Origin: CAZSPT01 sp964608895
GTDB lineage: Bacteria > Patescibacteriota > Patescibacteriia > 2-01-FULL-39-33
Assembly: GCA_964608895.1 (NCBI GenBank)
Contig: CAZSPT010000011.1
Span: forward strand, 1 to 18,568
Reading direction: 5' to 3'
Length of the DNA stretch: 18,568 bases
The translations under genes were made by a program, and so were the position numbers. Under the pieces are notes generated by a model that saw nothing but the letters and a program-made list of their open reading frames with translations, was not told the DNA's origin and searched no databases. Below are positions 1-7,600 of the stretch, one piece after another (position 1 is the stretch's first letter; every line of letters begins with the position of its first letter).

Positions 1-61
1 TATATTAAGCTAATTATAGTCAAGGAACATTGAAAAATCAAATTTGAAAAAATGGAGGAAG

Positions 62-67
62 AGGAGG
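62..67 (+). promoter_or_regulatory. Shine-Dalgarno sequence deciding the start at 74
   Basis: AGGAGG lies six bases before the ATG at 74. It favours that start over an upstream in-frame TTG at 44, which would add ten basic residues before the signal peptide. It is the only strong Shine-Dalgarno sequence I see before any gene here. A weak -10-like TATAGT sits at 15-20, but its -35 would fall outside the window. Confidence 0.7.
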
Positions 68-73
68 AGATTT

Positions 74-712
74 ATGAAGAAAAATTCTTTTTTGCTTGGT
101 TTGTTGATTTTTTCCGTTATATTTGGGATAACAACCATTTATGCCGATTCAGTCAAATCCAATCAGGACAAAATTCCCAAGCTGTCGCAGCCAGCCTTTA
201 AAAAACCCACTAAAGGCGAAAAAAAGCCGATTCCCCGATTAACCGACGAACAGATTGAGATGATTGCTAAGATCGGCGGCGACCAGCCTTTTTACGAACT
301 CAATTATCAGGGAACCGCTCGAGAAGTGGAAATTCAATCGTATTTTGAAGAAGACGAGGGTCTGACCGTCAAAATTGAATTCAAGCTGATTACCAAAAAA
401 AGTTTTTTTTCTTCTCGAGGAATCAGCTACCGGCTCAAACTGGAGGATGGCCCTGAAATTGACGGCCGGGTTGATATTGTTTCTCTTGATATTAAAGACA
501 AACGTCAGGATTCAGGAAGCTTTAAATCAAGTATTTCTTTAAATTCTTTCCCGGAACCGGCTTTTCGGGAATTTCAAAAATTCTACTGTCTGGCCGGAAG
601 TTATATTACCAATCAAAAAAAAGTTCCTTCCGGCTGGGAACTTTCAGAAGAATTTGATCTTCGAAAATTGGAAAAACTGTCAGTTTTTCCCTTTCCCCAA
701 AAACAGCCCTAA
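74..712 (+). CDS. Small secreted or surface protein, function unknown
   Basis: I do not recognise this 212-residue protein. It begins MKKNSFLL, followed by a hydrophobic stretch and a signal-peptidase-I-like site after IYA (about residue 25), so export through Sec is likely. There is no lipobox cysteine. The mature part is hydrophilic, with a proline- and lysine-rich linker (about residues 30-55) and then a probably beta-rich domain with charged strands around residues 80-150. It has only one cysteine, in the segment FYCLAG. No catalytic motif is visible. The start at 74 is chosen because of AGGAGG six bases upstream. The gene faces the other genes of region 1 and ends at a strong terminator, so it is its own 3' transcription end; its operon partners, if any, lie left of the window. 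Confidence 0.75.
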   Translation: MKKNSFLLGLLIFSVIFGITTIYADSVKSNQDKIPKLSQPAFKKPTKGEKKPIPRLTDEQIEMIAKIGGDQPFYELNYQGTAREVEIQSYFEEDEGLTVKIEFKLITKKSFFSSRGISYRLKLEDGPEIDGRVDIVSLDIKDKRQDSGSFKSSISLNSFPEPAFREFQKFYCLAGSYITNQKKVPSGWELSEEFDLRKLEKLSVFPFPQKQP

Positions 713-728
713 CCGCGGCTGAACCAAT

Positions 729-763
729 AAATCTCTCTTAACGCATTAAGAGAGATTTTTTTT
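729..763 (+). terminator. Rho-independent terminator
   Basis: A perfect 12-bp stem (730-741 with 746-757, AATCTCTCTTAA and its complement) closes a CGCA loop and runs into eight Ts (756-763). It starts 17 bases after the stop of the secreted-protein gene. On the other strand it also lies just past the end of murJ, but there the run of Ts is poor, so it is mainly a + strand terminator. Confidence 0.88.
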
Positions 764-775
764 ATTGAAACAAAA

Positions 776-2482
776 TCAGCCATTAAAACCTTCGCCTTCT
801 TGTTTAGTATCCTTTAAAATCCAGGGTTGAATCCGCCGAAAAAACTTTTTTTTAAGAGAAGCCAAAAAAATTTCCATCTCCTCCATCTTAAAAATAATAC
901 TTAAAAACCAATAGCCGACCAGTCCGGCCAACCCGGCGACGGCCGTTTGGATAAAAATACCAAGAAAAGTTTCGGTTGCCACCAAAAGATTGATTCCTTG
1001 AAGAGTGAAATAACAGAAAATTCCGGCTCCTAAAGAGCTTAAAGTGATTTTGCCGACCGAACCGATAATTTTCCGGCCGTCAAGCCGGCCAACCAGTCGT
1101 CTTAAAAAAATCAATAACAAGGCAAGATTAAAAACTCCGGCTAAAGAAAGAGCGGCTGGCAGGGCGAGAATCCGAAAATCAACCAACGGCCAGAGGTCAG
1201 CTATTTTTAAAATTCCGGAAACCAAAAAAGAAAACCAGTTGTTAAAACTAAAAATCCATCGGAAAATAATCAATGAGAAAAAATTGACCGCTAAAGCGCC
1301 CAAGCCGATAAAAAAAGGCGTTTTACTATTCGCCAGGGCGTAAAAGCCGCGGACCGCCAATGGTAAAGTGCTTTGGGCGAACAACCCAAGCGCGAAAATT
1401 CCAAGGCAGGCCGCAGTCAGCCGAGTATCAAACCAGTCAAATTGACCGGTGCCTAAAATAATTCTAACCGCCTGAGCTCGGAGAACGTAAAGTAGAACTG
1501 AAATTGGAACAACAAAAAAAAGAATTTCGCGAAAAGTGCTTGAAAAAACCTGAACAAACTTGTTTAACCGGCCCTTAACCGACCAAGAAGAAAGAACCGG
1601 CAGAGCGGCAACCGCAAAAGAAACTCCGAAAATTCCAATTGAAAATCCTTGAAGATTGTTGGCCAAATTAAAAATCGCCAGCGATCCTCCGGCTAAAGTT
1701 GAAGCGACTATCGTCACCACCACCAAATTAATTTGATTAACAATTAAAGTAAGGGTACGGGGAATTGTCAACTTGGCAACCTGGCGAAAATTCTTGTCTA
1801 AAAAGTCAATACCCCAATGGTACTTAAAACCCAGAGCAAGGGCCGGGATAAATTGAAGAAGAAAGTGAAGGAAGGCTCCGAGAACCACTCCCCAAGCCAG
1901 TCCTTGAATACCGCAAGAATCAACTAAAAAAAGGGCTCCAAAAATAATTCCCAGATTATAAAATACCGGAGCCAGAGAATAAGCGAAAAAACGCCGGAAT
2001 GACTGAAGAATTGAGCCAAAAATCGCCGAAAGTCCTAAAAAAATCGGGCTTAACAGCATTATTCTGGTCAAGGAGGCGGCCAAAGCGGCTTTTTCTCCTT
2101 GAAAACCAGGAGCAATTAAAAAAATCAATCCGGGAGCAAATAAAAAAAGCGCCAAACAAACAACAATTAAGGCGATAATGGCTGAATTTAAAACACTGCT
2201 TAGAAGCCGCCAACCAGCCTGATTTTTTCGGGAAGCAACCAAACCGCTTAGAATCGGAATCAATCCGGCGGAAACCGCCCCAAGAATTAAAAGATTATAA
2301 ACCAAATCAGGTAGTCGAAAAGCGGCGTAATAAATATCCAAAAAGTCGCCAGCTCCGAATTCAGCCGCTAAAATTCGGTCCCGGAAAATCCCCAGTAACC
2401 GACTAACCAAAGATAAAGCGCCGATAATCACCGCCGCCGAAGTAATCGTTTTAACCGGGGAGATAAATATTTTTTTCAACAT
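776..2482 (-). CDS. murJ: Lipid II flippase MurJ (MviN family)
   Basis: The 568-residue, very hydrophobic protein is a MOP-superfamily flippase that moves the peptidoglycan precursor lipid II across the cytoplasmic membrane. Family marks near the N-terminus are SRLLGIFRDR (residues 27-36, carrying cavity-lining arginines) and FRLPDLVYN (55-63). About 14 membrane segments can be read along the chain, and length is normal to slightly long. A hydrophilic, basic tail follows the last helix. It is the last gene of the - strand unit, six bases after ackA, and ends in TGA near the bidirectional-looking hairpin at 730-757. No Shine-Dalgarno sequence precedes the ATG. Together with RodA it implies a peptidoglycan wall. 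Confidence 0.93.
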   Translation of the reverse strand: MLKKIFISPVKTITSAAVIIGALSLVSRLLGIFRDRILAAEFGAGDFLDIYYAAFRLPDLVYNLLILGAVSAGLIPILSGLVASRKNQAGWRLLSSVLNSAIIALIVVCLALFLFAPGLIFLIAPGFQGEKAALAASLTRIMLLSPIFLGLSAIFGSILQSFRRFFAYSLAPVFYNLGIIFGALFLVDSCGIQGLAWGVVLGAFLHFLLQFIPALALGFKYHWGIDFLDKNFRQVAKLTIPRTLTLIVNQINLVVVTIVASTLAGGSLAIFNLANNLQGFSIGIFGVSFAVAALPVLSSWSVKGRLNKFVQVFSSTFREILFFVVPISVLLYVLRAQAVRIILGTGQFDWFDTRLTAACLGIFALGLFAQSTLPLAVRGFYALANSKTPFFIGLGALAVNFFSLIIFRWIFSFNNWFSFLVSGILKIADLWPLVDFRILALPAALSLAGVFNLALLLIFLRRLVGRLDGRKIIGSVGKITLSSLGAGIFCYFTLQGINLLVATETFLGIFIQTAVAGLAGLVGYWFLSIIFKMEEMEIFLASLKKKFFRRIQPWILKDTKQEGEGFNG

Positions 2483-2488
2483 TAAAAA

Positions 2489-3673
2489 TCAACGATTAAT
2501 AATTTCTTGAGCAATCATTAGTTCTTCGTCAGCCGGAACGGTTACCGAGCGAAATTTTCCCAACCGCCGAATTTTTTGAAGAATCAGTTTCCGAACCACC
2601 GGACTACGCTCGCCGACGCCGCCGGTAAAAACAATCAAATCCGAACCGCCGATCAAAGCCCAGAATCGACCGAAGCAGCCGACAACCGTTAAAATATACA
2701 TTTCCAAAGCCAGCTGAGCTCGACGGCTTTCCTCGGCAGTAAATTTCTTTTCCGGCTGATAGCCGGAAACTTTTTGGCCGGCGGCGGCAAGAATTTCCCG
2801 CATATCCCGAGTGCCGGCGACAGCCAGCCAGCCAGACCGCTGGTTAAGAATTTTCTCAACTTTCTCTGGTTTCAAACCAACTTCTTTAATCAAAAAAATC
2901 GGAATACTCGGATCAATATCCCCACTCCGACTGGACATCATTACTCCCTCAAGAGGGGTAAAGCCCATACTGGTGGCGGCAGCTTCACCTTTGACAGTTG
3001 CCGTCAAACTTGAACCGCTTCCCAAATGACAGCTGATTATTTTAAGCTTCTTAAACGACCGGGAAATTTTTTTCGCTCCTTGGCGAGCGGCATAATGATG
3101 GGAAATCCCGTGAAAGCCATAACGCCTAACGCCGTAATCGCGGTAAAATTCTTCGGGCAGCGGGTAGCGGTAGAAATTTTCCGGCAAACTGGAATAATAA
3201 CCGGTGTCAAAAATAGCAAACTGAACCGCTCGGGGCAGCAGCTCTAAAGATTTTTTTAGACAGGCGAGATTGACCGGATTATGAAGCGGAGCCAGTCGAT
3301 TGTATTTCTTGAGCCGATCCAAAACAACCGGAGTCACCCGGGTCGGCTTGGTGAATTCCTCGCCGCCGTGAACAACCCGATGGCCGATCAACTTAATTGC
3401 CGGACAATGTTTTTTAATCCGTTTAATGATTTCAGTAAAANNNNNNNNNNCAGTAAAAGCGCTTTGGTGGTCGCTAAAACCTTCCGGAAAATCTTGGTGA
3501 AAAATAACCCGGCCTTTTTGGTTTTTAATCTCCAAAAAAGACTTTTGACTCTTGATTCTTTCAACAATTCCGGAAAATTCAAGCTTAAGTTTTTTGGATG
3601 ATCCGGCGACAAAGTAAATTTTAAACTTGATAGTGGCGCTTCCGGCGTTAACCACTAAAATTTTCTCAGTCAT
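2489..3673 (-). CDS. ackA: Acetate kinase (contains an artificial assembly gap)
   Basis: AckA transfers phosphate from acetyl phosphate to ADP, giving acetate and ATP. Family motifs are present in order: VVNAGSATIK at the N-terminus (phosphate-binding), GHRVVHGGEE, FDTGYYSSLP, YGFHGISH, CHLGSGSSLTA, MGFTPLEGVMMSSRSGDIDP and FTGGVGERS near the C-terminus. The start at 3673 (MTEKILVVNAG) matches the family; an ATG at 3715 would add 14 unconserved residues. Neither has a Shine-Dalgarno sequence. Ten Ns interrupt the gene, but the same eight bases, CAGTAAAA, occur on both sides (3433-3440 and 3451-3458). Removing 18 bases restores an uninterrupted frame reading HQSAFTEIIKRIKK, giving about 388 residues, normal for the family. 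pduL lies just upstream, so the two would form the usual acetyl-CoA to acetate branch. Confidence 0.93.
   Translation of the reverse strand: MTEKILVVNAGSATIKFKIYFVAGSSKKLKLEFSGIVERIKSQKSFLEIKNQKGRVIFHQDFPEGFSDHQSAFTXXXXFTEIIKRIKKHCPAIKLIGHRVVHGGEEFTKPTRVTPVVLDRLKKYNRLAPLHNPVNLACLKKSLELLPRAVQFAIFDTGYYSSLPENFYRYPLPEEFYRDYGVRRYGFHGISHHYAARQGAKKISRSFKKLKIISCHLGSGSSLTATVKGEAAATSMGFTPLEGVMMSSRSGDIDPSIPIFLIKEVGLKPEKVEKILNQRSGWLAVAGTRDMREILAAAGQKVSGYQPEKKFTAEESRRAQLALEMYILTVVGCFGRFWALIGGSDLIVFTGGVGERSPVVRKLILQKIRRLGKFRSVTVPADEELMIAQEIINR
3441..3450. other. Assembly gap (10 N) inside ackA
   Basis: The gap is flanked by a direct repeat of CAGTAAAA. Two contig ends that overlap by eight bases were probably joined by a fixed-length N spacer, so no real sequence is likely to be missing. 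Confidence 0.85.
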
Positions 3674-3698
3674 ATTTGATTGATTTTGCCTGTCAAAA

Positions 3699-3788
3699 TT
3701 ATCCGAACTTTGCATAAATAATCATTACCGCAACTAATCCGATTCCGACAATTCCTAAAATAATATAAGTATCAAAACCAATTTCCAT
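3699..3788 (-). CDS. Putative 29-residue single-span membrane peptide
   Basis: A short reading frame starts two bases after the pduL stop (TAA TT ATG) and ends with TAA at 3699-3701. The product begins MEIGFDTY, has one hydrophobic span of about 18 residues (IILGIVGIGLVAVMIIYA) and ends with KFG. It fills the only sizeable space in the pduL-ackA stretch and follows the same tight stop-ATG spacing as its neighbours. Its end overlaps the alternative ackA start at 3715 in another frame but stops before the preferred start at 3673. No Shine-Dalgarno sequence is visible. I know no family for it. Chance is possible at this length, hence the moderate confidence. Confidence 0.42.
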   Translation of the reverse strand: MEIGFDTYIILGIVGIGLVAVMIIYAKFG

Positions 3789-3790
3789 AA

Positions 3791-4363
3791 TTAAAAATTA
3801 TTAATAATCTCTCCCCGACCTTTTTGGCCGCTTAAACCGGCGGCATTAGCCTCATCAGTGTCTAAATGAACCCGGCTAACAAAATTTTCAGCCACCCGAA
3901 CCGCCACTTGGTGGAAGGTGACCGACCGCTGGCCGGCAATTTTTAAAGAAATCTTTTGGCCGTTTTTTAGTTCAAGTTTTCGGGCGGCGGCAATCGGACA
4001 ATGAAAATGACGCTGAGCGACAATAATGCCGGATTTCAACCTGAGACGGCCGGCCGGACCGACTAAAATACCAGCGAGGCTTCCAGCCAGCCGACCGGAC
4101 AGCCGGACTGGCGGCTTCAAACCGAGCCGGCAGCCGTCGGTTTTGGAAATCTCCACCTGGGTCTTGTTTCGAAAAGGTCCGACTACCCGGAGTTTTAACT
4201 CATCTTTAGCGGTTCTTAAAACCACTTTCTCGGCGGCGGCGAACTGGCCCGGCTGGGAAAGCTCCTTTTTCTTGGTCAAACAGGCGTTTCGGCCGAATAA
4301 TTTATGAAAATCTTTTTTTGAAAGGTGACAGTGGCGGGCTGAAATTTCAACAATAACAGTCAT
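3791..4363 (-). CDS. pduL: PduL-type phosphate acyltransferase (phosphotransacetylase)
   Basis: PduL exchanges phosphate and CoA on short acyl groups. Beside an acetate kinase it most likely makes acetyl phosphate from acetyl-CoA. Family signatures are SARHCHLS (residues 8-15, zinc-ligand histidines H11 and H13), QPGQFAAAEKVVL (37-49), PVRLSGRLAGS in mid-protein, VAQRHFH (115-121) and VHLDTDEANAAG (165-176). The length of 190 residues is typical of the free-standing enzyme, and I see no N-terminal extension that would target a microcompartment. It is unrelated in sequence to the classical Pta. A perfect -10 (TATAAT) lies 14 bases before the ATG, so an internal promoter giving a very short leader is possible. 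Confidence 0.9.
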   Translation of the reverse strand: MTVIVEISARHCHLSKKDFHKLFGRNACLTKKKELSQPGQFAAAEKVVLRTAKDELKLRVVGPFRNKTQVEISKTDGCRLGLKPPVRLSGRLAGSLAGILVGPAGRLRLKSGIIVAQRHFHCPIAAARKLELKNGQKISLKIAGQRSVTFHQVAVRVAENFVSRVHLDTDEANAAGLSGQKGRGEIINNF

Positions 4364-4377
4364 AAAAATAAGATTAA

Positions 4378-4383
4378 ATTATA
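4378..4383 (-). promoter_or_regulatory. Possible internal -10 box before pduL
   Basis: TATAAT (read on the - strand) lies 14 bases before the pduL ATG, in an A+T-rich 42-base spacer after the PfkB gene. I see no convincing -35 at 16-18 bases. If used, the mRNA leader would be under ten bases. Confidence 0.3.
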
Positions 4384-4405
4384 ATAAAAAAACAAGTTGA
4401 AAAAA

Positions 4406-5359
4406 TTACCGCTTGATTTTTGACTTGGTCAAAATCCCATTCTGAGCGCCAATCCGACTAAGAACAGCCGCTGAATTTTTAATTCCCCAGCTTAACGCCT
4501 GTCTGATTCCCAGGCCGGTGATAATCGCGGCCGCGAAAGCGGCTCCAAAAGCGTCACCGGCTCCGACCGTATCGGCTAATTTAGTTGAACGGGATTTCAT
4601 AAAATAATATTTTCGGCCGTCATAAACGTAAGCTCCGGCCGCTCCGTCGGTAATTACCGCTATTTTCGGCCCGAGCCGTTGAATATACTTAAGTAATCCC
4701 CTAATATTCTTGATTTTTCGAAATTCATTGGCTTCATCCCGATTAACCAATAATAAGGAAACTTTCGGCATGATTTTTTCTAGTTTGGTTAGTTGACTAA
4801 GTTGGCGGCTGCCGGGATTAAAAGCAAGTTTCCCGCGATTGGCGGCTTTGGCGACAATTTTTTCCCAGCCGATATTCGGCAGTGAAGAGAGATAAAACCA
4901 GTCAGCGGCTAAGCCGTTCGGAAAATCAGCCGGCCTTAAACCGTCATTCGCTCCGCGATAGGAAAAAATAACATGCTCTTTTTCAGGATTATCAACCGTC
5001 AAAATCATTGAAAAACCGGTTCGACGCCTGGAATCAAATTTAACAAATTGAGTTGATATTTTCCGCTCCTTTAAATTAGCTAGAATTTGATGACCATGAC
5101 TGTCTTGGCCGATCCGGCAGACAATCGCCGTTTTTAGACCGAGTTTGGAAAAAGAAGCGGCAGTGTTGGCCGCTCCGCCGCCAAAAGAAAAGTGAAGGCG
5201 ATCAGCGACAATTTTCGCCCCATATTCAAAAGCCAGCAACTTTTTTTTAGTCGCGACGCTTGAATTTATCAACTCCCCTTCCTGTGAATAAAACATAAAA
5301 TCACGAGTGGCGCCGCCGATTGACGCTACTTGGAATTTTTCCGTTTTTTTTCTTCTCAT
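4406..5359 (-). CDS. PfkB (ribokinase-like) sugar or nucleoside kinase
   Basis: The 317-residue protein belongs to the ribokinase/PfkB family, which phosphorylates a sugar or nucleoside with ATP. The substrate-binding glycine motif FGGGAANTAASF spans residues 59-70, and the PfkB signature 2 with anion hole and catalytic base is DTVGAGDAFGAAF (263-275, base D269). NRDEANEF (206-213) and ITDGAAGAY (236-244) are also typical. The family does not reveal the substrate; adenosine, ribose, fructose and sugar phosphates are all possible. It starts nine bases after the MscS gene ends, so the two are probably cotranscribed. A stretch of lysines and arginines at both ends is unremarkable. Confidence 0.88.
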   Translation of the reverse strand: MRRKKTEKFQVASIGGATRDFMFYSQEGELINSSVATKKKLLAFEYGAKIVADRLHFSFGGGAANTAASFSKLGLKTAIVCRIGQDSHGHQILANLKERKISTQFVKFDSRRRTGFSMILTVDNPEKEHVIFSYRGANDGLRPADFPNGLAADWFYLSSLPNIGWEKIVAKAANRGKLAFNPGSRQLSQLTKLEKIMPKVSLLLVNRDEANEFRKIKNIRGLLKYIQRLGPKIAVITDGAAGAYVYDGRKYYFMKSRSTKLADTVGAGDAFGAAFAAAIITGLGIRQALSWGIKNSAAVLSRIGAQNGILTKSKIKR

Positions 5360-5367
5360 TTTGCGGG

Positions 5368-6432
5368 TTATTTTTTCTCAAGCTGAATCGTTTGAGTCGG
5401 ATAAGCGAATTCTATTTTTGCCTCAACGAATTTTCGGTAAATTTCCAAATTAACCGCCTCTTTAACATCCATGTATTTGTAATAATCGCCTGATTTGACG
5501 TAATAAACAATTTCAAAAATCAAACCAGAGTCTCCATACTGCTTAAAATGGCAACGGTCAAATTCAGCCAATTCAATCTTGGAAATTATTTCCTTAATTA
5601 TTTTCGGAATTGCCTCTAGTTTTTCAGCCGGAGTATTGTAAACTACTCCAATTTCAAAAACAATTCGCCACTTCTTCATTTCCTGGAAATTTTGAATCCT
5701 GACGCTGGTCATTTCATTATTGGAGACAACCAATTCTTCCCCTTGAAGGGTTCTGATTCTTGTGGTTTTCAAACCGATTTTTTCAACCACCCCCATATCG
5801 CCGCCAACCATAATAAAGTCGCCGACTTTGAACGGCCGGTCAAGGTAGAGCGAAAAACTACTAAACAAATCTCCAAGAATATTTTGAACTGCCAAAGCAA
5901 CGGCAATTCCGCCAACGCCTAGCCCGGCAATTAAGGAAGTGACATTAATTCCCAAATTAGAAAGAACCAGCAGAACCGCCACCAACCAAAGAGCGATTTT
6001 TATAATTTTTTTAAAAACTAGAGCAATTGGTTCGCTTCCTTTGGATTTTTTCTGAAAATAATTCCCCAGTCCGTAGTCAATTAATTTCTCCAAAATTTTA
6101 ACTCCGGCTACGGCCACCGCCGCTATCACCGCTCCTTTTAGAACGACTTTAATAATTTCTGGAAGATTTAAAACCAAAGAGCCGCTATAAAGGGCGACCA
6201 AAAAATAAAACCAGCCGCTGATTCCTCCAAGAGCCGAAATCAAGGAATCATCAAAATCATTTTTGGTTTTCTTAGCGATTTTCTTCAGCTGAGCGATAAC
6301 AATCAACTGAAAAATTTTTAGAGCCACGGCAACTCCCAAAAAAATCGCCAAGGCGCCCAAAAAATCAATTAGACGATTCCCGGCGAAATTTAACTGACTA
6401 AAAAAAATAAAAAAATCCGTTAACCAGACCAT
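5368..6432 (-). CDS. MscS-family small-conductance mechanosensitive channel
   Basis: The 354-residue membrane protein would release solutes on hypo-osmotic shock. Hydrophobic helices lie at about residues 22-48, 70-90, 95-115 and 138-160. They are followed by the glycine/alanine-rich pore helix SLIAGLGVGGIAVALAVQN (166-184), the hallmark of the family. The beta domain follows, with DRPFKVGDFIMV (198-209), KIGLKTTRIRTLQGE (218-232) and VVSNNEMTS (235-243), and then the alpha/beta vestibule to the C-terminus. The length is that of the slightly larger MscS relatives with an extra N-terminal helix pair. It has its own good promoter at 6465-6493. Confidence 0.93.
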   Translation of the reverse strand: MVWLTDFFIFFSQLNFAGNRLIDFLGALAIFLGVAVALKIFQLIVIAQLKKIAKKTKNDFDDSLISALGGISGWFYFLVALYSGSLVLNLPEIIKVVLKGAVIAAVAVAGVKILEKLIDYGLGNYFQKKSKGSEPIALVFKKIIKIALWLVAVLLVLSNLGINVTSLIAGLGVGGIAVALAVQNILGDLFSSFSLYLDRPFKVGDFIMVGGDMGVVEKIGLKTTRIRTLQGEELVVSNNEMTSVRIQNFQEMKKWRIVFEIGVVYNTPAEKLEAIPKIIKEIISKIELAEFDRCHFKQYGDSGLIFEIVYYVKSGDYYKYMDVKEAVNLEIYRKFVEAKIEFAYPTQTIQLEKK

Positions 6433-6464
6433 AATAAAAAATTATTCTTTATTTATTCTTTTTT

Positions 6465-6493
6465 ATTATATCAAATCTGATTATTTTTTCCAA
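6465..6493 (-). promoter_or_regulatory. Sigma-70-type promoter for the MscS gene and downstream unit
   Basis: On the - strand TTGGAA (6488-6493) and TATAAT (6465-6470) are separated by exactly 17 bases. The -35 lies inside the last codons of rodA, and the -10 follows its stop directly. Transcription would begin near 6458, leaving a leader of about 26 bases. It would separate the MscS-PfkB-PduL-AckA-MurJ genes from the efflux-rodA unit. Confidence 0.65.
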
Positions 6494-7595
6494 TCACCAG
6501 ACTTAACTTATTGACATTTAGGACAACCCCGGCGCCCATCATTATAACAACCAGAAAACTACCGCCGTACGAAACAAATGGCAACGGAATTCCGGTAATC
6601 GGAAGCAGGCCGATAGTCATTCCGATATTGATAAAAACATGAATAAACAGAAGAATTCCCAAAAGAATCGTCAAAAACATTCCAAAATCGTCCGGGGCTC
6701 GGACGGCAATCCTGTAAAACCGGCAAAAAATTAAACCAAACAAACCAAGAATTAAAATTATTCCGATCAAGCCGAGCTCTTCGGCGATGACCGCGAAAAT
6801 AAAATCACTTTGGCTCTCTGGAATAAATTTCAGCTGGCTCTGACTGCCAAAACCGAGACCTCGGCCAAATAGGCCACCGGCTCCGACGGCGATCAAGGAC
6901 TGACGCATATTATAACCCCGACCGAGCGGATCAAAATCCGGATTAAGAAAAGTCAAAAACCGCTCCTGCTGATAATCTTGAAGTAAAAACCAGCCGGCCA
7001 AAGCAACCGCCGCCAAAATAATTAAAACAACCGCTAATTGCCATTTTTTCTTAACAATTAAAAATAAAGAAATTAGCCAAAGAAGAAAAATTACCATCGC
7101 CGAACCAAAATCGGGCTGGGCGGCGACCAAAGCCAAGGGCATCAAGACCACCAGGCTGATCATCGCCAGATGGCTGAGCCGGCTGATTGATCGGGCCGAC
7201 CAACGGTAAATATCGGCCAAACCGAGAATTAAGAAAAATTTCATCAGTTCAACCGGCTGAAAATTGATAAACCCCAAAGAAAACCAGCCTTGGGTGCCGT
7301 GAACGGTCTTCCCTAAGGGAGTTAAAACCAGAATAAGCAAGACAATTCCCAAAAAATAACCGGGCCAAACAAGCTTGCGCCAATAATGATAGTCAAAATT
7401 GGCAAAAATAAAAAAAACGGCCGCTCCCAAAGAAAACCAGGCGATTTGTTTTTGAAAATTAAGGAATTCTCCAAGCCCCTGGCCCAAAGCAACGCTATAA
7501 ATGGCCGCCAGGCCGAAAAATCCAAGCAAAAAAACAGCCGCGGTCAAAAACCAATCAATTTTTTGAAAAAAAGAAAAATAACGGTCTAAAAACAT
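6471..7595 (-). CDS. rodA: RodA/FtsW-type peptidoglycan glycosyltransferase (SEDS)
   Basis: SEDS proteins polymerise lipid II into glycan strands, working with a class B penicillin-binding protein. The 374-residue protein has about ten membrane helices and the family marks HGTQGWFSLG (99-108), NFQPVELMKF (111-120), AAQPDFGSAM (158-167), PESQSDFIFAVIAEELG (259-275, with the essential loop aspartate, D264) and GLLPITGIPLPFVSYGGS (329-346). RodA is preferred over FtsW from the general sequence feel, not from a decisive residue. It starts five bases after the second permease of the efflux unit, so it is probably transcribed with it. No penicillin-binding protein gene is adjacent. Confidence 0.92.
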   Translation of the reverse strand: MFLDRYFSFFQKIDWFLTAAVFLLGFFGLAAIYSVALGQGLGEFLNFQKQIAWFSLGAAVFFIFANFDYHYWRKLVWPGYFLGIVLLILVLTPLGKTVHGTQGWFSLGFINFQPVELMKFFLILGLADIYRWSARSISRLSHLAMISLVVLMPLALVAAQPDFGSAMVIFLLWLISLFLIVKKKWQLAVVLIILAAVALAGWFLLQDYQQERFLTFLNPDFDPLGRGYNMRQSLIAVGAGGLFGRGLGFGSQSQLKFIPESQSDFIFAVIAEELGLIGIILILGLFGLIFCRFYRIAVRAPDDFGMFLTILLGILLFIHVFINIGMTIGLLPITGIPLPFVSYGGSFLVVIMMGAGVVLNVNKLSLVIGKNNQI

Positions 7596-7600
7596 TTTAA

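Noticed and set aside
3037..3601. Extra frames overlapping ackA on both strands
   Set aside because: They lie inside a gene with continuous acetate-kinase motifs and have no recognisable features or start signals.
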